A DNA stretch of 64,000 bases, taken from contig NZ_JAENBO010000001.1 of assembly GCF_016481305.1 (NCBI RefSeq), positions 434,001-498,000 on the forward strand, given 5' to 3'. Shown piece after piece: positions 56,233 to 64,000 of this stretch. The DNA comes from Streptococcus pacificus. Its GTDB lineage: Bacteria; Bacillota; Bacilli; Lactobacillales; Streptococcaceae. The notes under the pieces were generated by a model. That model was not told the DNA's origin. It made no database searches and saw only the letters and a program-made list of their open reading frames with translations. Both the position numbers and the translations under genes were made by a program. How positions within the stretch are numbered: position 1 is the first letter of the stretch; the number at the start of each line of letters is the position of its first letter.

Positions 56233-57480
56233 ATGAAAAAAGTTTTTCGTAATTCATTATTCATGTTAAGCTTTCTTTCGGACATGATTTCAAATTTTGG
56301 TGATATTCTTTATTACTATGCCCTTATGAACTATGTTCTCTTAATTCCTAAAACAAACATTGCAGTAGCACTTGTCAGTATTTCTGAAGCCTTGCCGATT
56401 GTGACAGGATTTTTTATGGGGATATATGCTGATAAGACCAAAAATAAAGTGGATACGATTTTGTACACACTGATTTTTAGATTTTGCTTATATGCAGTAG
56501 TTGGTATCTTAATGGGCTTTCAACCGGCCCTTTGGATAGTCATTATCGCTATTCTTATTAATCTTTTTTCAGATGTTTCAGGGCAATATGAAAATGGTTT
56601 GTTTACACCGCTTAGTCTAAGAATTGTCTCAGATGATGATAGAGAAGCAGCCATTAGTTTTAGACAGGCAGCAGGTTCTGCTTTGTCAATTATTTTACAA
56701 CCAACAGGTGCGGTATTAATCACTTGGTTGAGTTTCCAACAGTTAGCCTTTGCTAACGCAGGGACCTTTGCCTTAGCTGGGCTGATTATTTATAGCATTC
56801 GTTCAAAATTACAAGGATTGTTAGTGGAAAAACCCATTGAAATCACGACTCATGAAGTAAATCAATCAATCTTTAAAAGCATGAAAGAAAATATCTTCTT
56901 AATCTTTCAAGAACTGAAAAAAATTCCTGAAGTTAAATTTTCTATGGTCATTGCGCCAATTTTTAATGGTTTATTCAGCATATTAGGGGTTGTTGTTATC
57001 TTGTTAATCAATCAAGACCCTAATTTTGTTATTATTAATGTTCCAACAACCATTATGGCATTGCCTCTTTCTTTTACTTTAGGGACAATCATAGGCAGTT
57101 TTTTAGCACCTAATGTGTTTAAAAATATCTCACTAATAAAAATGATTTTCATCATTGCTTTTTTCCCACCAATTATCTTTTTATGTTTGCTTTGGCACAA
57201 TAGTTATATCTTTATGACGTTTATATTAATCATGGCGATACTATCAGCCGTCATTAACCCTAAGATGTCCGCAAAATTAATGAATAGTCTTCCTGAAGAT
57301 AAGATTGCTAGTCTGATGTCAGGGATTGGTTCCTATTTTCAATTAGGAACAATTGCAGCAAGACTCTTGATTTCTGCCTTAGTCATCGTTTTACCTCTTA
57401 ATCTTATTTTACTAACCTTTTTAGTAGGTTCTATTCTATTACTTATCTATACCATTTATAAAGCAAGGAGTTTAAAATGA
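56233..57480 (+). CDS. MFS transporter, MFS_3/enterobactin-exporter-like
   Basis: 415 aa, about 12 membrane helices. FLSDMISNFGDILYYYALMN near 13-32 and SISEALPIVTGFFMGIYADKTKNK (ends SISEALP and YADKTKNK) match the MFS group of drug or siderophore exporters such as MefE-like proteins. AAAGGAG precedes the ATG. Translationally coupled (ATGA) to the ArsR-type regulator, suggesting inducible export of a small molecule. The substrate is unknown. Confidence 0.87.
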   Translation: MKKVFRNSLFMLSFLSDMISNFGDILYYYALMNYVLLIPKTNIAVALVSISEALPIVTGFFMGIYADKTKNKVDTILYTLIFRFCLYAVVGILMGFQPALWIVIIAILINLFSDVSGQYENGLFTPLSLRIVSDDDREAAISFRQAAGSALSIILQPTGAVLITWLSFQQLAFANAGTFALAGLIIYSIRSKLQGLLVEKPIEITTHEVNQSIFKSMKENIFLIFQELKKIPEVKFSMVIAPIFNGLFSILGVVVILLINQDPNFVIINVPTTIMALPLSFTLGTIIGSFLAPNVFKNISLIKMIFIIAFFPPIIFLCLLWHNSYIFMTFILIMAILSAVINPKMSAKLMNSLPEDKIASLMSGIGSYFQLGTIAARLLISALVIVLPLNLILLTFLVGSILLLIYTIYKARSLK

Positions 57481-58529
57481 CAATAAAACAAAGTAACGAC
57501 CACCAAAGTATGATTTTAGAATTTTTAATAGCACCTGTTTTTTTCAATTCACCTTTTGAAGATTATCTTGTTGATATGACTAGTAAACAAAAAGAAATAT
57601 TGTTAGACACGCTATCAGACACCGATCAACTAATAGAACTTTTTTCAAAGCATCAAGAACAAATAAAGCAATTTTATCTAGCTATTCCTTATAATAGTTC
57701 AATTACTTCGGCCTTGTATTTTTATCTTCTTAATCAAAAGAAAGATCCAAAGACAATAAAAGAAGTAGTGACTTTATTTAAAAAACTAAGTGAAGAAGAA
57801 GTCAAATATGTTTTGTCTTTATTAATTAGTAATGATTTTTCAGAAACAAGTGAAAAAGAATTTAACTATATCACTGCAATTGAAACATCCGATTTAAAAG
57901 CCGATGAAAAATGGTATTGGCTACAAGCTTTTAAGCATCCTCAAGAGTTTATGACTGGTCTTTGTGACTTAATCCTTGCCTTCCAACCAATCTATCAACC
58001 CTTTTATCAAAAATATCAAAAAGAAAGAGAAGAGTTTGCCAAAAGATTTGATGTTAAAAAAACATATTTAAAGATTCCTAATATTTCTAAAGAATTTATT
58101 ACAAATTTGCTTGATTCACCCTATAAAATTTTCTTTTTAAGTCCTTATTTAATACGATTGTCAATTACTAAGATATCTTCATTAGTTAATGTTCCCTATT
58201 TAATCATTGCTTCAAGTAGAATTAATGAGATTTATGACGCCAATGATAAGCTTGATAATGAGGACTTGACTTCAGTTTTAAAAATTATGAGTGATGTTAC
58301 CAGATACGAGATTTTTGCTGCTTTAACTAAGCCAGATATTAAAATTAAAACCATTGCAGAAAATCTTGGAATAACAAGTTCTGCGGTAACCTTTCACACG
58401 CAAAAATTAGTCAATTCTAAACTCTTAACAATCAATAAAACTGATGATAATGTTAAATACAATCTTAATAAAGAATTGTTAAAAGATGTTATAAAAAAAT
58501 TAGAAAACGACTTATTAGATGAGAATTAA
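57477..58529 (+). CDS. ArsR-family transcriptional regulator with long N-terminal domain
   Basis: 350 aa. A winged helix-turn-helix occupies the C-terminal region (about 265-340): MSDVTRYEIFAALTKPDIKI, then IAENLGITSSAVTFHTQKLVNSKLL (described by its ends IAENLGITSS and HTQKLVNSKLL). The first 260 residues form an unrecognised domain, alpha-helix rich, likely the ligand-sensing part. No metal-binding cysteine motif of classical ArsR is seen; the protein has a single Cys (near 163). Overlaps the MFS gene by four bases; probably represses the operon through the palindrome at 56187-56204. Confidence 0.82.
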   Translation: MTIKQSNDHQSMILEFLIAPVFFNSPFEDYLVDMTSKQKEILLDTLSDTDQLIELFSKHQEQIKQFYLAIPYNSSITSALYFYLLNQKKDPKTIKEVVTLFKKLSEEEVKYVLSLLISNDFSETSEKEFNYITAIETSDLKADEKWYWLQAFKHPQEFMTGLCDLILAFQPIYQPFYQKYQKEREEFAKRFDVKKTYLKIPNISKEFITNLLDSPYKIFFLSPYLIRLSITKISSLVNVPYLIIASSRINEIYDANDKLDNEDLTSVLKIMSDVTRYEIFAALTKPDIKIKTIAENLGITSSAVTFHTQKLVNSKLLTINKTDDNVKYNLNKELLKDVIKKLENDLLDEN

Positions 58530-58559
58530 AAAAGGTTAAGCAGTAATGCTTAACCTTTT
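58530..58559. terminator. Bidirectional terminator between ArsR gene and tautomerase
   Basis: AAAAGGTTAAGCA (58530-58542) pairs perfectly with TGCTTAACCTTTT (58547-58559) around GTAA. It overlaps the tautomerase stop codon. Confidence 0.88.
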
Positions 58560-58735
58560 CGTTTGATTTCACCATGAGGAAAGTAACTTCCTTCAACCAT
58601 ATCATTGATGATAATATGAATATTTTCTTTAGGCGCATTAGTGTGTTTTGACACAACCTCAGCAACTTCACGCGCCAAATTTATTTTTTGTTCTTGACTA
58701 CGTCCTTCAAATAAATCAATTTTTACAAACGGCAT
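58550..58735 (-). CDS. 4-oxalocrotonate tautomerase-family protein
   Basis: 61 aa. Starts MPFVKIDLFEGRSQEQKINL, so Pro2 becomes the catalytic N-terminal Pro1 after Met removal. ENIHIIINDMVEGSYFPHGE completes the fold. The true substrate in bacteria like this is unknown; hexameric assembly is typical. AAAGGAGACTGCT precedes the ATG. Monocistronic. An imperfect inverted repeat upstream may be an operator. Confidence 0.9.
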   Translation of the reverse strand: MPFVKIDLFEGRSQEQKINLAREVAEVVSKHTNAPKENIHIIINDMVEGSYFPHGEIKRKG

Positions 58736-58778
58736 AGCAGTCTCCTTTCATTTTTCTTAGAATAGCATAAATCATTTA

Positions 58779-58800
58779 AAATGAAAAGTGAACTTCATTT
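58779..58800 (-). promoter_or_regulatory. Inverted repeat upstream of the tautomerase gene
   Basis: AAATGAA (58779-58785) and TTCATTT (58794-58800) form a perfect 7-bp arm pair with an eight-base centre, near the -35 region of a plausible extended -10 (TATGCTATTCT) promoter on the minus strand. The rest of 58736-58901 is AT-rich with no further feature seen. Confidence 0.35.
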
Positions 58801-58901
58801 AAATAAAAAGTGTCTACACCATTAGTTTGATAATTAACATTAAATAAAAAAATAATATAAACTTATAGTCATAGATTAGTAGATTATGATAGAAACATTG
58901 T

Positions 58902-59614
58902 ATGAATGAATTATTAATTAATGAGTTAACAATAGACTGGAGTAAGATAGATAAAAAGAATTACATCAAGAGTATTTCTTCTTTCAAAAATTTTGAAAAA
59001 TTAGTATTTGATAATCCTATTTCATTTTTTTCAGGAGAAAATGGTTGAGGTAAATCAACCCTTCTTGAAGCAATTATCATTGGTTATGGATTTAATCCAG
59101 AAGGAGGAAGTCTTAATTATCAATTTTCAACCTATGATTCGCACTCTAATCTAAATAATTCTATTAGACTTGCAAAAACTCCAATCAATAAAAATGGAGC
59201 TATTTTTTACGGGCAGAAAGTTTTTATAATGTAGCTTCTATGGAAGAAGAATACTTCTTATCAAGTTCAAAAAAATATCACTCAAAATCACACGGGGAAG
59301 CATTTTTAACATTAATTCAAGGTTCTTTTAATAAGAAAGGATTATATATTATTGATGAACCTAAAGTGGGGATTTCTCCACAAAGAATGTTAACGTTGAT
59401 GTTTGAAATTAAAAAAAGTATTTTAAATGGCACTCAATTTATTATTGCTACACATTCGCCTATATTACTTGGATTTCCAAATGTTACAATTTTTAATTTC
59501 GATGAAAGTGGTATTAATACCATTTCTTATGAAGAAACATCAGCTTATGAAATAACAAAACTATTTATTGAAAATAAAGAAACCATTTTAAACGAATTAT
59601 TTAAAGAAAATTAA
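58902..59614 (+). pseudogene. Broken AAA/ABC-type ATPase gene
   Basis: Remnant of a SMC/ABC-like ATPase of about 235 aa. Reading from ATG 58902 (MNELLINELTIDWSKIDKKN), an in-frame TGA at 59046-59048 falls inside Walker A: GENG-stop-GKSTLLEAI, one base from a Ser codon. Further on, the frame breaks at a T6 run (59203-59208): adding one T restores FLRAESFYNVAS and the rest. The C-terminal part has SHGEAFL (signature-like), YIIDEPKVGISPQRM (Walker B, with DEPE drifted to DEPK) and ATHSP. It is not functional as an intact ATPase. Confidence 0.88.
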
Positions 59615-59724
59615 TAAAAACATATAATTAATGATATGACTCTTATCAAAAATGTGTTAGAATGAAAGTATTATAATAGAAAAAGTTTTTGTTCAAATGA
59701 AAATGGTTTTAAAAGGAGAATAAA

Positions 59725-60015
59725 ATGACAGAATTATTACCACTAGGAACAATTGTTTACTTACAAGACTCATTAACAAAAGTCATGATTATCGGTAGAG
59801 GTCCTGAGTTCAATCTAGATGACCAAGAAGTTTACAGTGATTATGTTGGTGTTGTTTATCCAGAAGGGATTAATCCTGATGATTCTATCTTTTTTAATCA
59901 AGAAAACATTGAAAAAGTGGTTTTTGAAGGTTTTAAAGATGAAGAAGAAGTTGAGTATTTAACAGAGTATAAGGAGTGGGAAAACGAATTAACAGTAAAA
60001 AAAGCCAAAATATAA
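59725..60015 (+). CDS. DUF4176 family protein (orphan T7SS-associated type)
   Basis: 96 aa acidic soluble protein. ELLPLGTIVYLQDSLTKVMI and IGRGPEF near the start match DUF4176, a family often found in type VII secretion (ESX/Ess) loci of Firmicutes, where its role is unclear. No WXG100, EssC, LXG or other T7SS gene is seen nearby, so this copy is either an orphan or lives in a remnant. AAAAGGAG precedes the ATG. Own promoter and terminator. Confidence 0.82.
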   Translation: MTELLPLGTIVYLQDSLTKVMIIGRGPEFNLDDQEVYSDYVGVVYPEGINPDDSIFFNQENIEKVVFEGFKDEEEVEYLTEYKEWENELTVKKAKI

Positions 60016-60020
60016 TTACA

Positions 60021-60049
60021 AAATCGGTCACTTTACCGATTTTTTTATT
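60021..60049 (+). terminator. DUF4176 gene terminator
   Basis: AAATCGGT (60021-60028) pairs with ACCGATTT (60035-60042), followed by T's. Confidence 0.85.
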
Positions 60050-60110
60050 TATTTTTTCAAAAGAATATTTTTATCCTAGTCAATATTTACATGAATACTT
60101 ACTAGAATTA

Positions 60111-60119
60111 TGATAAAAT
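60111..60119 (+). promoter_or_regulatory. Extended -10 promoter of tdk
   Basis: TG-A-TAAAAT (-10 at 60114-60119), 33 bases before the TTG start of tdk. Confidence 0.5.
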
Positions 60120-60151
60120 AATAAGGACATTAAAAGTAGGAGAAGGATATT

Positions 60152-60721
60152 TTGGCACAGCTATATTACAAATACGGTACAATGAATTCTGGCAAGACCA
60201 TTGAGATCTTAAAAGTGGCACACAACTATGAAGAACAAGGGAAGCCTGTTGTCATCATGACTAGTGCACTTGATACAAGAGATGGTTTTGGGGTGGTTTC
60301 TAGCCGAATTGGCATGAAAAGAAAGGCTATTCCCATTTCTGATGATATGGATGTTTTTTCTTATATTGCTAATTTAGAAATCAAACCTTACTGTATTCTA
60401 ATTGATGAGGCCCAATTTCTCACTAAAAGAAATGTTTACGACTTGGCAAAAGTTGTTGATGAACTAGATGTTCCTGTTATGGCATTTGGTCTTAAAAATG
60501 ATTTTCGAAATGAATTATTTGAAGGGTCTCAATACTTGCTACTAATGGCCGATAAAATTGAAGAAATTAAAACCATTTGTCAATACTGCAGTAAAAAGGC
60601 AACTATGGTTTTAAGGACAGTTCAAGGAAAACCAGTTTATCAAGGAGAACAAATTCAAATCGGAGGGAATGAAACTTATATCCCCGTCTGTCGTAAACAC
60701 TATTTTAACCCAGAACAATAA
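60152..60721 (+). CDS. tdk: Thymidine kinase
   Basis: Salvage phosphorylation of thymidine. 189 aa. The start is TTG 60152 with GGAGAAGG upstream; the encoded start [20 protein letters not shown] matches the family. P-loop GTMNSGKT is at residues 9-16, the LIDEAQFL motif near 88, and zinc ligands CQYC and CRKH in the C-terminal part. First gene of tdk-prfA-prmC-sua5-glyA. Confidence 0.97.
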   Translation: MAQLYYKYGTMNSGKTIEILKVAHNYEEQGKPVVIMTSALDTRDGFGVVSSRIGMKRKAIPISDDMDVFSYIANLEIKPYCILIDEAQFLTKRNVYDLAKVVDELDVPVMAFGLKNDFRNELFEGSQYLLLMADKIEEIKTICQYCSKKATMVLRTVQGKPVYQGEQIQIGGNETYIPVCRKHYFNPEQ

Positions 60722-60736
60722 AAAGGAATAAAACTT

Positions 60737-61816
60737 ATGAACATTTATGATCAATTAGAGTCGGTTGAAAATCGTTATGAAGAACTAGGCGAACTTTTGA
60801 GTGACCCTGATGTCGTTAGTAACACTAAACGCTTTATGGAACTGTCAAAAGAAGAAGCTAATTTACGTGAAACCGTTGCTACATATAAAGAATATAAAGA
60901 TATTCTACAAGCCATCTCAGATGCTGAGGAAATGATTAAAGACTCAGGAGGAGATGCTGATATTGAAGAAATGGCGAAAGAAGAATTAAAAGAATCAAAA
61001 GCTCAAAAAGAAGAGCTAGAAGAAAAGCTTAAAATTCTTCTTCTACCAAAAGATCCTAATGATGATAAAAATATTATTTTAGAAATCAGAGGTGCTGCTG
61101 GTGGTGATGAGGCTGCTTTATTCGCCGGTGATCTCTTAACCATGTATCAAAAATATGCGGAAGCACAAGGCTGGCAATTTGAAGTGATGGAAGCTAGCAC
61201 CAACGGTGTCGGTGGTTTAAAAGAAGTGATTGCCATGGTATCTGGTCAGTCAGTCTACTCTAAGTTAAAATATGAAAGTGGTGCCCACCGCGTTCAACGT
61301 GTTCCTGTCACAGAAAGTCAAGGACGCGTCCACACCTCGACAGCAACAGTACTCGTGATGCCTGAAGTAGAAGATGTGGAATATGAAATCGATCCAAACG
61401 ATTTACGTATCGATATCTATCACGCATCTGGTGCTGGGGGACAAAACGTCAATAAAGTTGCAACAGCTGTTCGTATTGTCCATTTACCAACCAATATCAA
61501 AATTGAAATGCAAGAAGAACGGACACAGCAAAAAAACAGAGAAAAGGCGATGAAAATTATTAGAGCAAGAGTCGCAGACCACTTTGCTCAAATCGCTCAA
61601 GACGAACAAGACGCTGAACGCAAATCAACTATTGGTACGGGTGATCGTTCTGAACGTATTAGAACCTATAATTTCCCTCAAAACCGTGTGACAGACCATC
61701 GCATCGGCTTAACCTTGCAAAAACTAGACACTATTTTAGCTGGAAAACTCGATGAAGTAGTGGATGCCTTAATTTTATACGATCAAACTAAGAAATTAGA
61801 AGAGTTAAATAACTAA
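60737..61816 (+). CDS. prfA: Peptide chain release factor 1
   Basis: Recognises UAA and UAG stop codons and triggers peptide release. 359 aa. The tripeptide anticodon region is [14 protein letters not shown] (PVT at 190-192), and the universal GGQ is at 234-236 in [17 protein letters not shown] precedes the ATG. Its GGQ glutamine is the substrate of PrmC, encoded immediately downstream (TAATG overlap). Confidence 0.98.
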   Translation: MNIYDQLESVENRYEELGELLSDPDVVSNTKRFMELSKEEANLRETVATYKEYKDILQAISDAEEMIKDSGGDADIEEMAKEELKESKAQKEELEEKLKILLLPKDPNDDKNIILEIRGAAGGDEAALFAGDLLTMYQKYAEAQGWQFEVMEASTNGVGGLKEVIAMVSGQSVYSKLKYESGAHRVQRVPVTESQGRVHTSTATVLVMPEVEDVEYEIDPNDLRIDIYHASGAGGQNVNKVATAVRIVHLPTNIKIEMQEERTQQKNREKAMKIIRARVADHFAQIAQDEQDAERKSTIGTGDRSERIRTYNFPQNRVTDHRIGLTLQKLDTILAGKLDEVVDALILYDQTKKLEELNN

Positions 61817-62640
61817 TGAATTATGCTCAAGTTTTTTCTCAACTAGAAAAAGAAATTAGCCTTGCTGGTGCAGAAAAAGAAGCCTTAGAATATGTCTTTC
61901 TAGCAAAAAAGAAATGGACAAAAACGGATTATATCCTAAAACAAAATGATTCTGTTCCACAGAAAGACTATCAGTTATTGGTAGAAATTACCAAGCAACT
62001 CAAAGAACATTATCCTGCTCAATATCTTGTGGGTGAGGTGGAGTTTCATGGCGCAAGACTTCAAGTTGATAAACGTGTTTTGATTCCAAGGCCTGAAACT
62101 GAAGAGTTGGTAGACTTGATTTTAAAAGAAAATCTTGAAGATGACTTAAGCGTTCTTGACATTGGGACTGGTAGTGGAGCGATTGCGATTGCACTTGCTA
62201 AAGAAAAACCTTCCTGGTTTGTTACAGCCTCTGATCTTTCTTCTGAGGCACTTGCCTTAGCCAAAGAAAATGCCGATAACAATCAGGTTGAGATTACCTT
62301 TAGTCAGTCAGATGTGTTTAGCACTATTAGCGAATCATTTGATCTTATCATTTCAAATCCACCATATATTGCCAAAGAAGCTATTAATGAAGTCGATAGT
62401 AATGTGTTACTGCATGAACCACATAGTGCTCTATTTGCTGATAATAATGGTTTAGCCATCTATGAAAAAATTGCCAAAGAAAGTAAAAATCATCTTAAAC
62501 AAAATGGCAAAATTTACCTAGAGATTGGATACGAGCAAGGTCAGCTAGTAAAAGAGCTATTCGAAACATCTTTCCCAAGTAAAACCATTCGTATTATAAA
62601 GGATTCTTTTGGCCTTGATAGAATGGTGGTGATTCTATGA
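61816..62640 (+). CDS. prmC: Release factor glutamine methyltransferase PrmC
   Basis: SAM-dependent N5-methylation of the GGQ glutamine in RF1 and RF2. 274 aa. VLDIGTGSGAIAIALAKEKP (SAM site, near 114-133) and the substrate motif NPPY (SNPPYIAKE, near 181) are intact. The preceding helical domain (about 1-80) is the release-factor-binding part. Overlaps prfA by one base and sua5 by four. Confidence 0.96.
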   Translation: MNYAQVFSQLEKEISLAGAEKEALEYVFLAKKKWTKTDYILKQNDSVPQKDYQLLVEITKQLKEHYPAQYLVGEVEFHGARLQVDKRVLIPRPETEELVDLILKENLEDDLSVLDIGTGSGAIAIALAKEKPSWFVTASDLSSEALALAKENADNNQVEITFSQSDVFSTISESFDLIISNPPYIAKEAINEVDSNVLLHEPHSALFADNNGLAIYEKIAKESKNHLKQNGKIYLEIGYEQGQLVKELFETSFPSKTIRIIKDSFGLDRMVVIL

Positions 62641-63233
62641 TGACAAAAGTATCTAAAATTTTAAATGAAGGTGGTGCAGTTGTTCTGCCGACTGAAACCG
62701 TTTATGGATTATTTGCAAAAGCCTTTGATAAGAAAGCCGTTGAAAATGTTTACAAATTAAAAAAAAGACCTTTAGAGAAAGCTTTAAATCTAAACATTTC
62801 TTCTTATCAAGAAATGTTAGACTACTCAAAGAATCAACCTGCTTATCTTAAAACCTTATACGACCACTTTTTACCAGGCCCTTTAACAATCATCTTAGAA
62901 GCTAATGATAAGGTACCTAAATGGCTTAACTCTGGGAAAAAAACTGTTGGTTTTCGAGTACCAAAACATCCCAAAACTCTCCAGTTAATCAAAGAACACG
63001 GTCCTTTAATTGGTCCATCTGCTAATATTTCTGGGAAAGAAAGTGGTGTCTATTTTGATAATATTATGGTATCATTTAAGGGTAGGGTCTCTGGTATAAA
63101 AGACGATGCTTTTTTGACAGGACAAGATTCAACCATTCTTGATTTAACTGATACAAAGGTAAGAATTTTACGCCAAGGTGCTATAACAAAAAACGATATT
63201 TTGTCATATCTACCTGAAATGACATTTGAATAA
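62637..63233 (+). CDS. L-threonylcarbamoyladenylate synthase (TsaC/Sua5)
   Basis: Makes threonylcarbamoyl-AMP for t6A37 of tRNAs. 198 aa, the short TsaC-like form with the YrdC core. [26 protein letters not shown] and [11 protein letters not shown] are the conserved blocks. ATGA overlap with prmC. This context (prfA-prmC-sua5-glyA) is usual in streptococci. Confidence 0.94.
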   Translation: MMTKVSKILNEGGAVVLPTETVYGLFAKAFDKKAVENVYKLKKRPLEKALNLNISSYQEMLDYSKNQPAYLKTLYDHFLPGPLTIILEANDKVPKWLNSGKKTVGFRVPKHPKTLQLIKEHGPLIGPSANISGKESGVYFDNIMVSFKGRVSGIKDDAFLTGQDSTILDLTDTKVRILRQGAITKNDILSYLPEMTFE

Positions 63234-63244
63234 AAGGAGAAGTT

Positions 63245-64000
63245 ATGATTTTTGATAAAGAAGACTACAAAGCGTTTGACCCAGAGGTCTGGGAAGCCGT
63301 CGTTAAAGAAGAGGAACGCCAGCAAAACAATATTGAACTAATAGCTTCTGAAAATGTTGTTTCAAAAGCAGTTATGGCAGCACAAGGAACAATTCTAACC
63401 AACAAATATGCTGAAGGTTACCCTTCAAAGCGTTATTATGGTGGGACAGATGTTGTTGATGTCATTGAAAACTTAGCGATTGAGCGTGCTAAGGCATTAT
63501 TTGGTGCTTCCTATGCTAATGTGCAACCTCATTCAGGGAGTCAAGCTAATGCCGGTGCTTACATGGCATTAATTGAACCAGGAGATACTGTTCTTGGAAT
63601 GGATTTGGCGGCTGGTGGCCATTTGACTCATGGCGCTTCTGTTAGTTTTTCAGGTAAAACCTATCATTTTGTTTCTTATACACTTAATCCTGAAACTGAG
63701 ATGATTGATTATGACGAATTACAACAATTGGCTAATGAGCATCAGCCAAAACTCATTGTTGCAGGTGCTTCTGCCTATTCAAGAACTTTAGATTTTGAAA
63801 AATTCCGTGCGATTGCCGATAGTGTCAATGCTTATCTAGTGGTTGACATGGCCCATATTGCAGGCTTAGTAGCTGCTGGTTATCATCCTAACCCAATGCC
63901 TTATGCACATGTTGTTACATCAACAACCCACAAAACACTTAGAGGTCCACGTGGTGGTTTGATTCTAACAAATGACGAAGCAATTGCTAAAAAAATTAAT
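63245..64000 (+). CDS. glyA: Serine hydroxymethyltransferase, 3' end outside window
   Basis: PLP enzyme converting serine and THF to glycine and methylene-THF. 252 codons are visible from ATG 63245, which has AAAAGGAG upstream. [11 protein letters not shown] (near 28), [17 protein letters not shown] (near 50-66), [14 protein letters not shown] (near 199) and the PLP-lysine motif [10 protein letters not shown] (Lys230) are present. The frame remains open at the window end. It depends on folate, which fits the presence of folC upstream in the window. Confidence 0.97.
   Translation, partial: MIFDKEDYKAFDPEVWEAVVKEEERQQNNIELIASENVVSKAVMAAQGTILTNKYAEGYPSKRYYGGTDVVDVIENLAIERAKALFGASYANVQPHSGSQANAGAYMALIEPGDTVLGMDLAAGGHLTHGASVSFSGKTYHFVSYTLNPETEMIDYDELQQLANEHQPKLIVAGASAYSRTLDFEKFRAIADSVNAYLVVDMAHIAGLVAAGYHPNPMPYAHVVTSTTHKTLRGPRGGLILTNDEAIAKKIN

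Noticed and set aside
59040-59054. In-frame TGA inside Walker A as possible recoding (selenocysteine or readthrough)
   Set aside because: No SECIS-like structure is obvious, the position normally holds Ser or Ala rather than Cys, and a second frameshift lies downstream. A pseudogene is simpler.

Overview
The window is chromosomal core DNA of a low-GC Gram-positive coccus, almost certainly a Streptococcus, and probably one of the pyogenic-group relatives (S. pyogenes, uberis, iniae or parauberis-like). The evidence is the gene content and order: rexBA, miaA-hflX-rnz-recJ-apt, dnaD-nth-trmK, rmlACB, murB-potABCD, CYTH/relQ-nadK-rluD-pta, and tdk-prfA-prmC-sua5-glyA. Many protein sequences are also close to streptococcal ones as I remember them. 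The species is an inference. No rRNA, tRNA, CRISPR array, insertion sequence, prophage or integrase was recognised.

Layout. 1-6.7 kb: rexB (5' end missing) and rexA, the recombination nuclease/helicase. 6.7-9.2 kb: ald (minus), trhO, and a 58-codon DUF3042 gene (minus). 9.3-16.4 kb: miaA, then a run hflX, unknown, rnz, SDR, recJ and an endonuclease V-like gene. 16.5-19.9 kb: apt, dnaD, nth, trmK and a Nif3-family gene. 19.9-23.6 kb: a FAD oxidoreductase and rmlA-rmlC-rmlB (dTDP-rhamnose). 23.7-30.2 kb: rpsU, folC, murB and potABCD (polyamine uptake). 30.3-34.2 kb: a GT2 glycosyltransferase plus a YfhO-type membrane protein. 34.2-38.4 kb: a small variable stretch with a YbaK/ProX deacylase, an SGNH hydrolase, a DUF1433-like protein, a headless gene fragment, a HAD phosphatase and an AI-2E-family permease. 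38.4-42.4 kb: radC, then rex, DUF1831, cysteine desulfurase and prs on the minus strand. 42.4-47.9 kb: a CYTH protein (minus) divergent from relQ-nadK-rluD-pta, then pepC. 48-52.4 kb: an ABC exporter pair and a PAS-like protein (minus), divergent from adh. 52.5-58.5 kb: egtVU-type transporter, an MFS transporter, and an MFS-ArsR pair. 58.5-60 kb: a tautomerase (minus), a broken ATPase gene and an orphan DUF4176 gene. 60.1-64 kb: tdk-prfA-prmC-sua5-glyA (glyA cut by the window end).

Genes are tightly packed, with many ATGA or TAATG stop/start overlaps that imply translational coupling. Intrinsic terminators are clear hairpins, often bidirectional between convergent genes. Many promoters carry an extended -10 (TGnTATAAT). 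Four genes appear to start at TTG (trhO, potA, the DUF1433-like gene, tdk).

The most informative new signals are regulatory. Two tandem Rex-type operators and a cre site lie upstream of the alcohol dehydrogenase gene, with rex itself in the window. A near-perfect palindrome fills the core promoter of the ABC exporter. A palindrome overlaps the -35 region of the MFS-ArsR operon. An inverted repeat begins near the predicted transcript start of the egtVU-type operon. The redox-linked PAS-like gene next to adh has a promoter that predicts a leaderless mRNA. I saw no clearly new multi-gene defence or biosynthetic system. The best candidates for something undescribed are the PAS-like/adh Rex locus, the MFS-ArsR module with its long N-terminal domain, and the GT2-YfhO pair.
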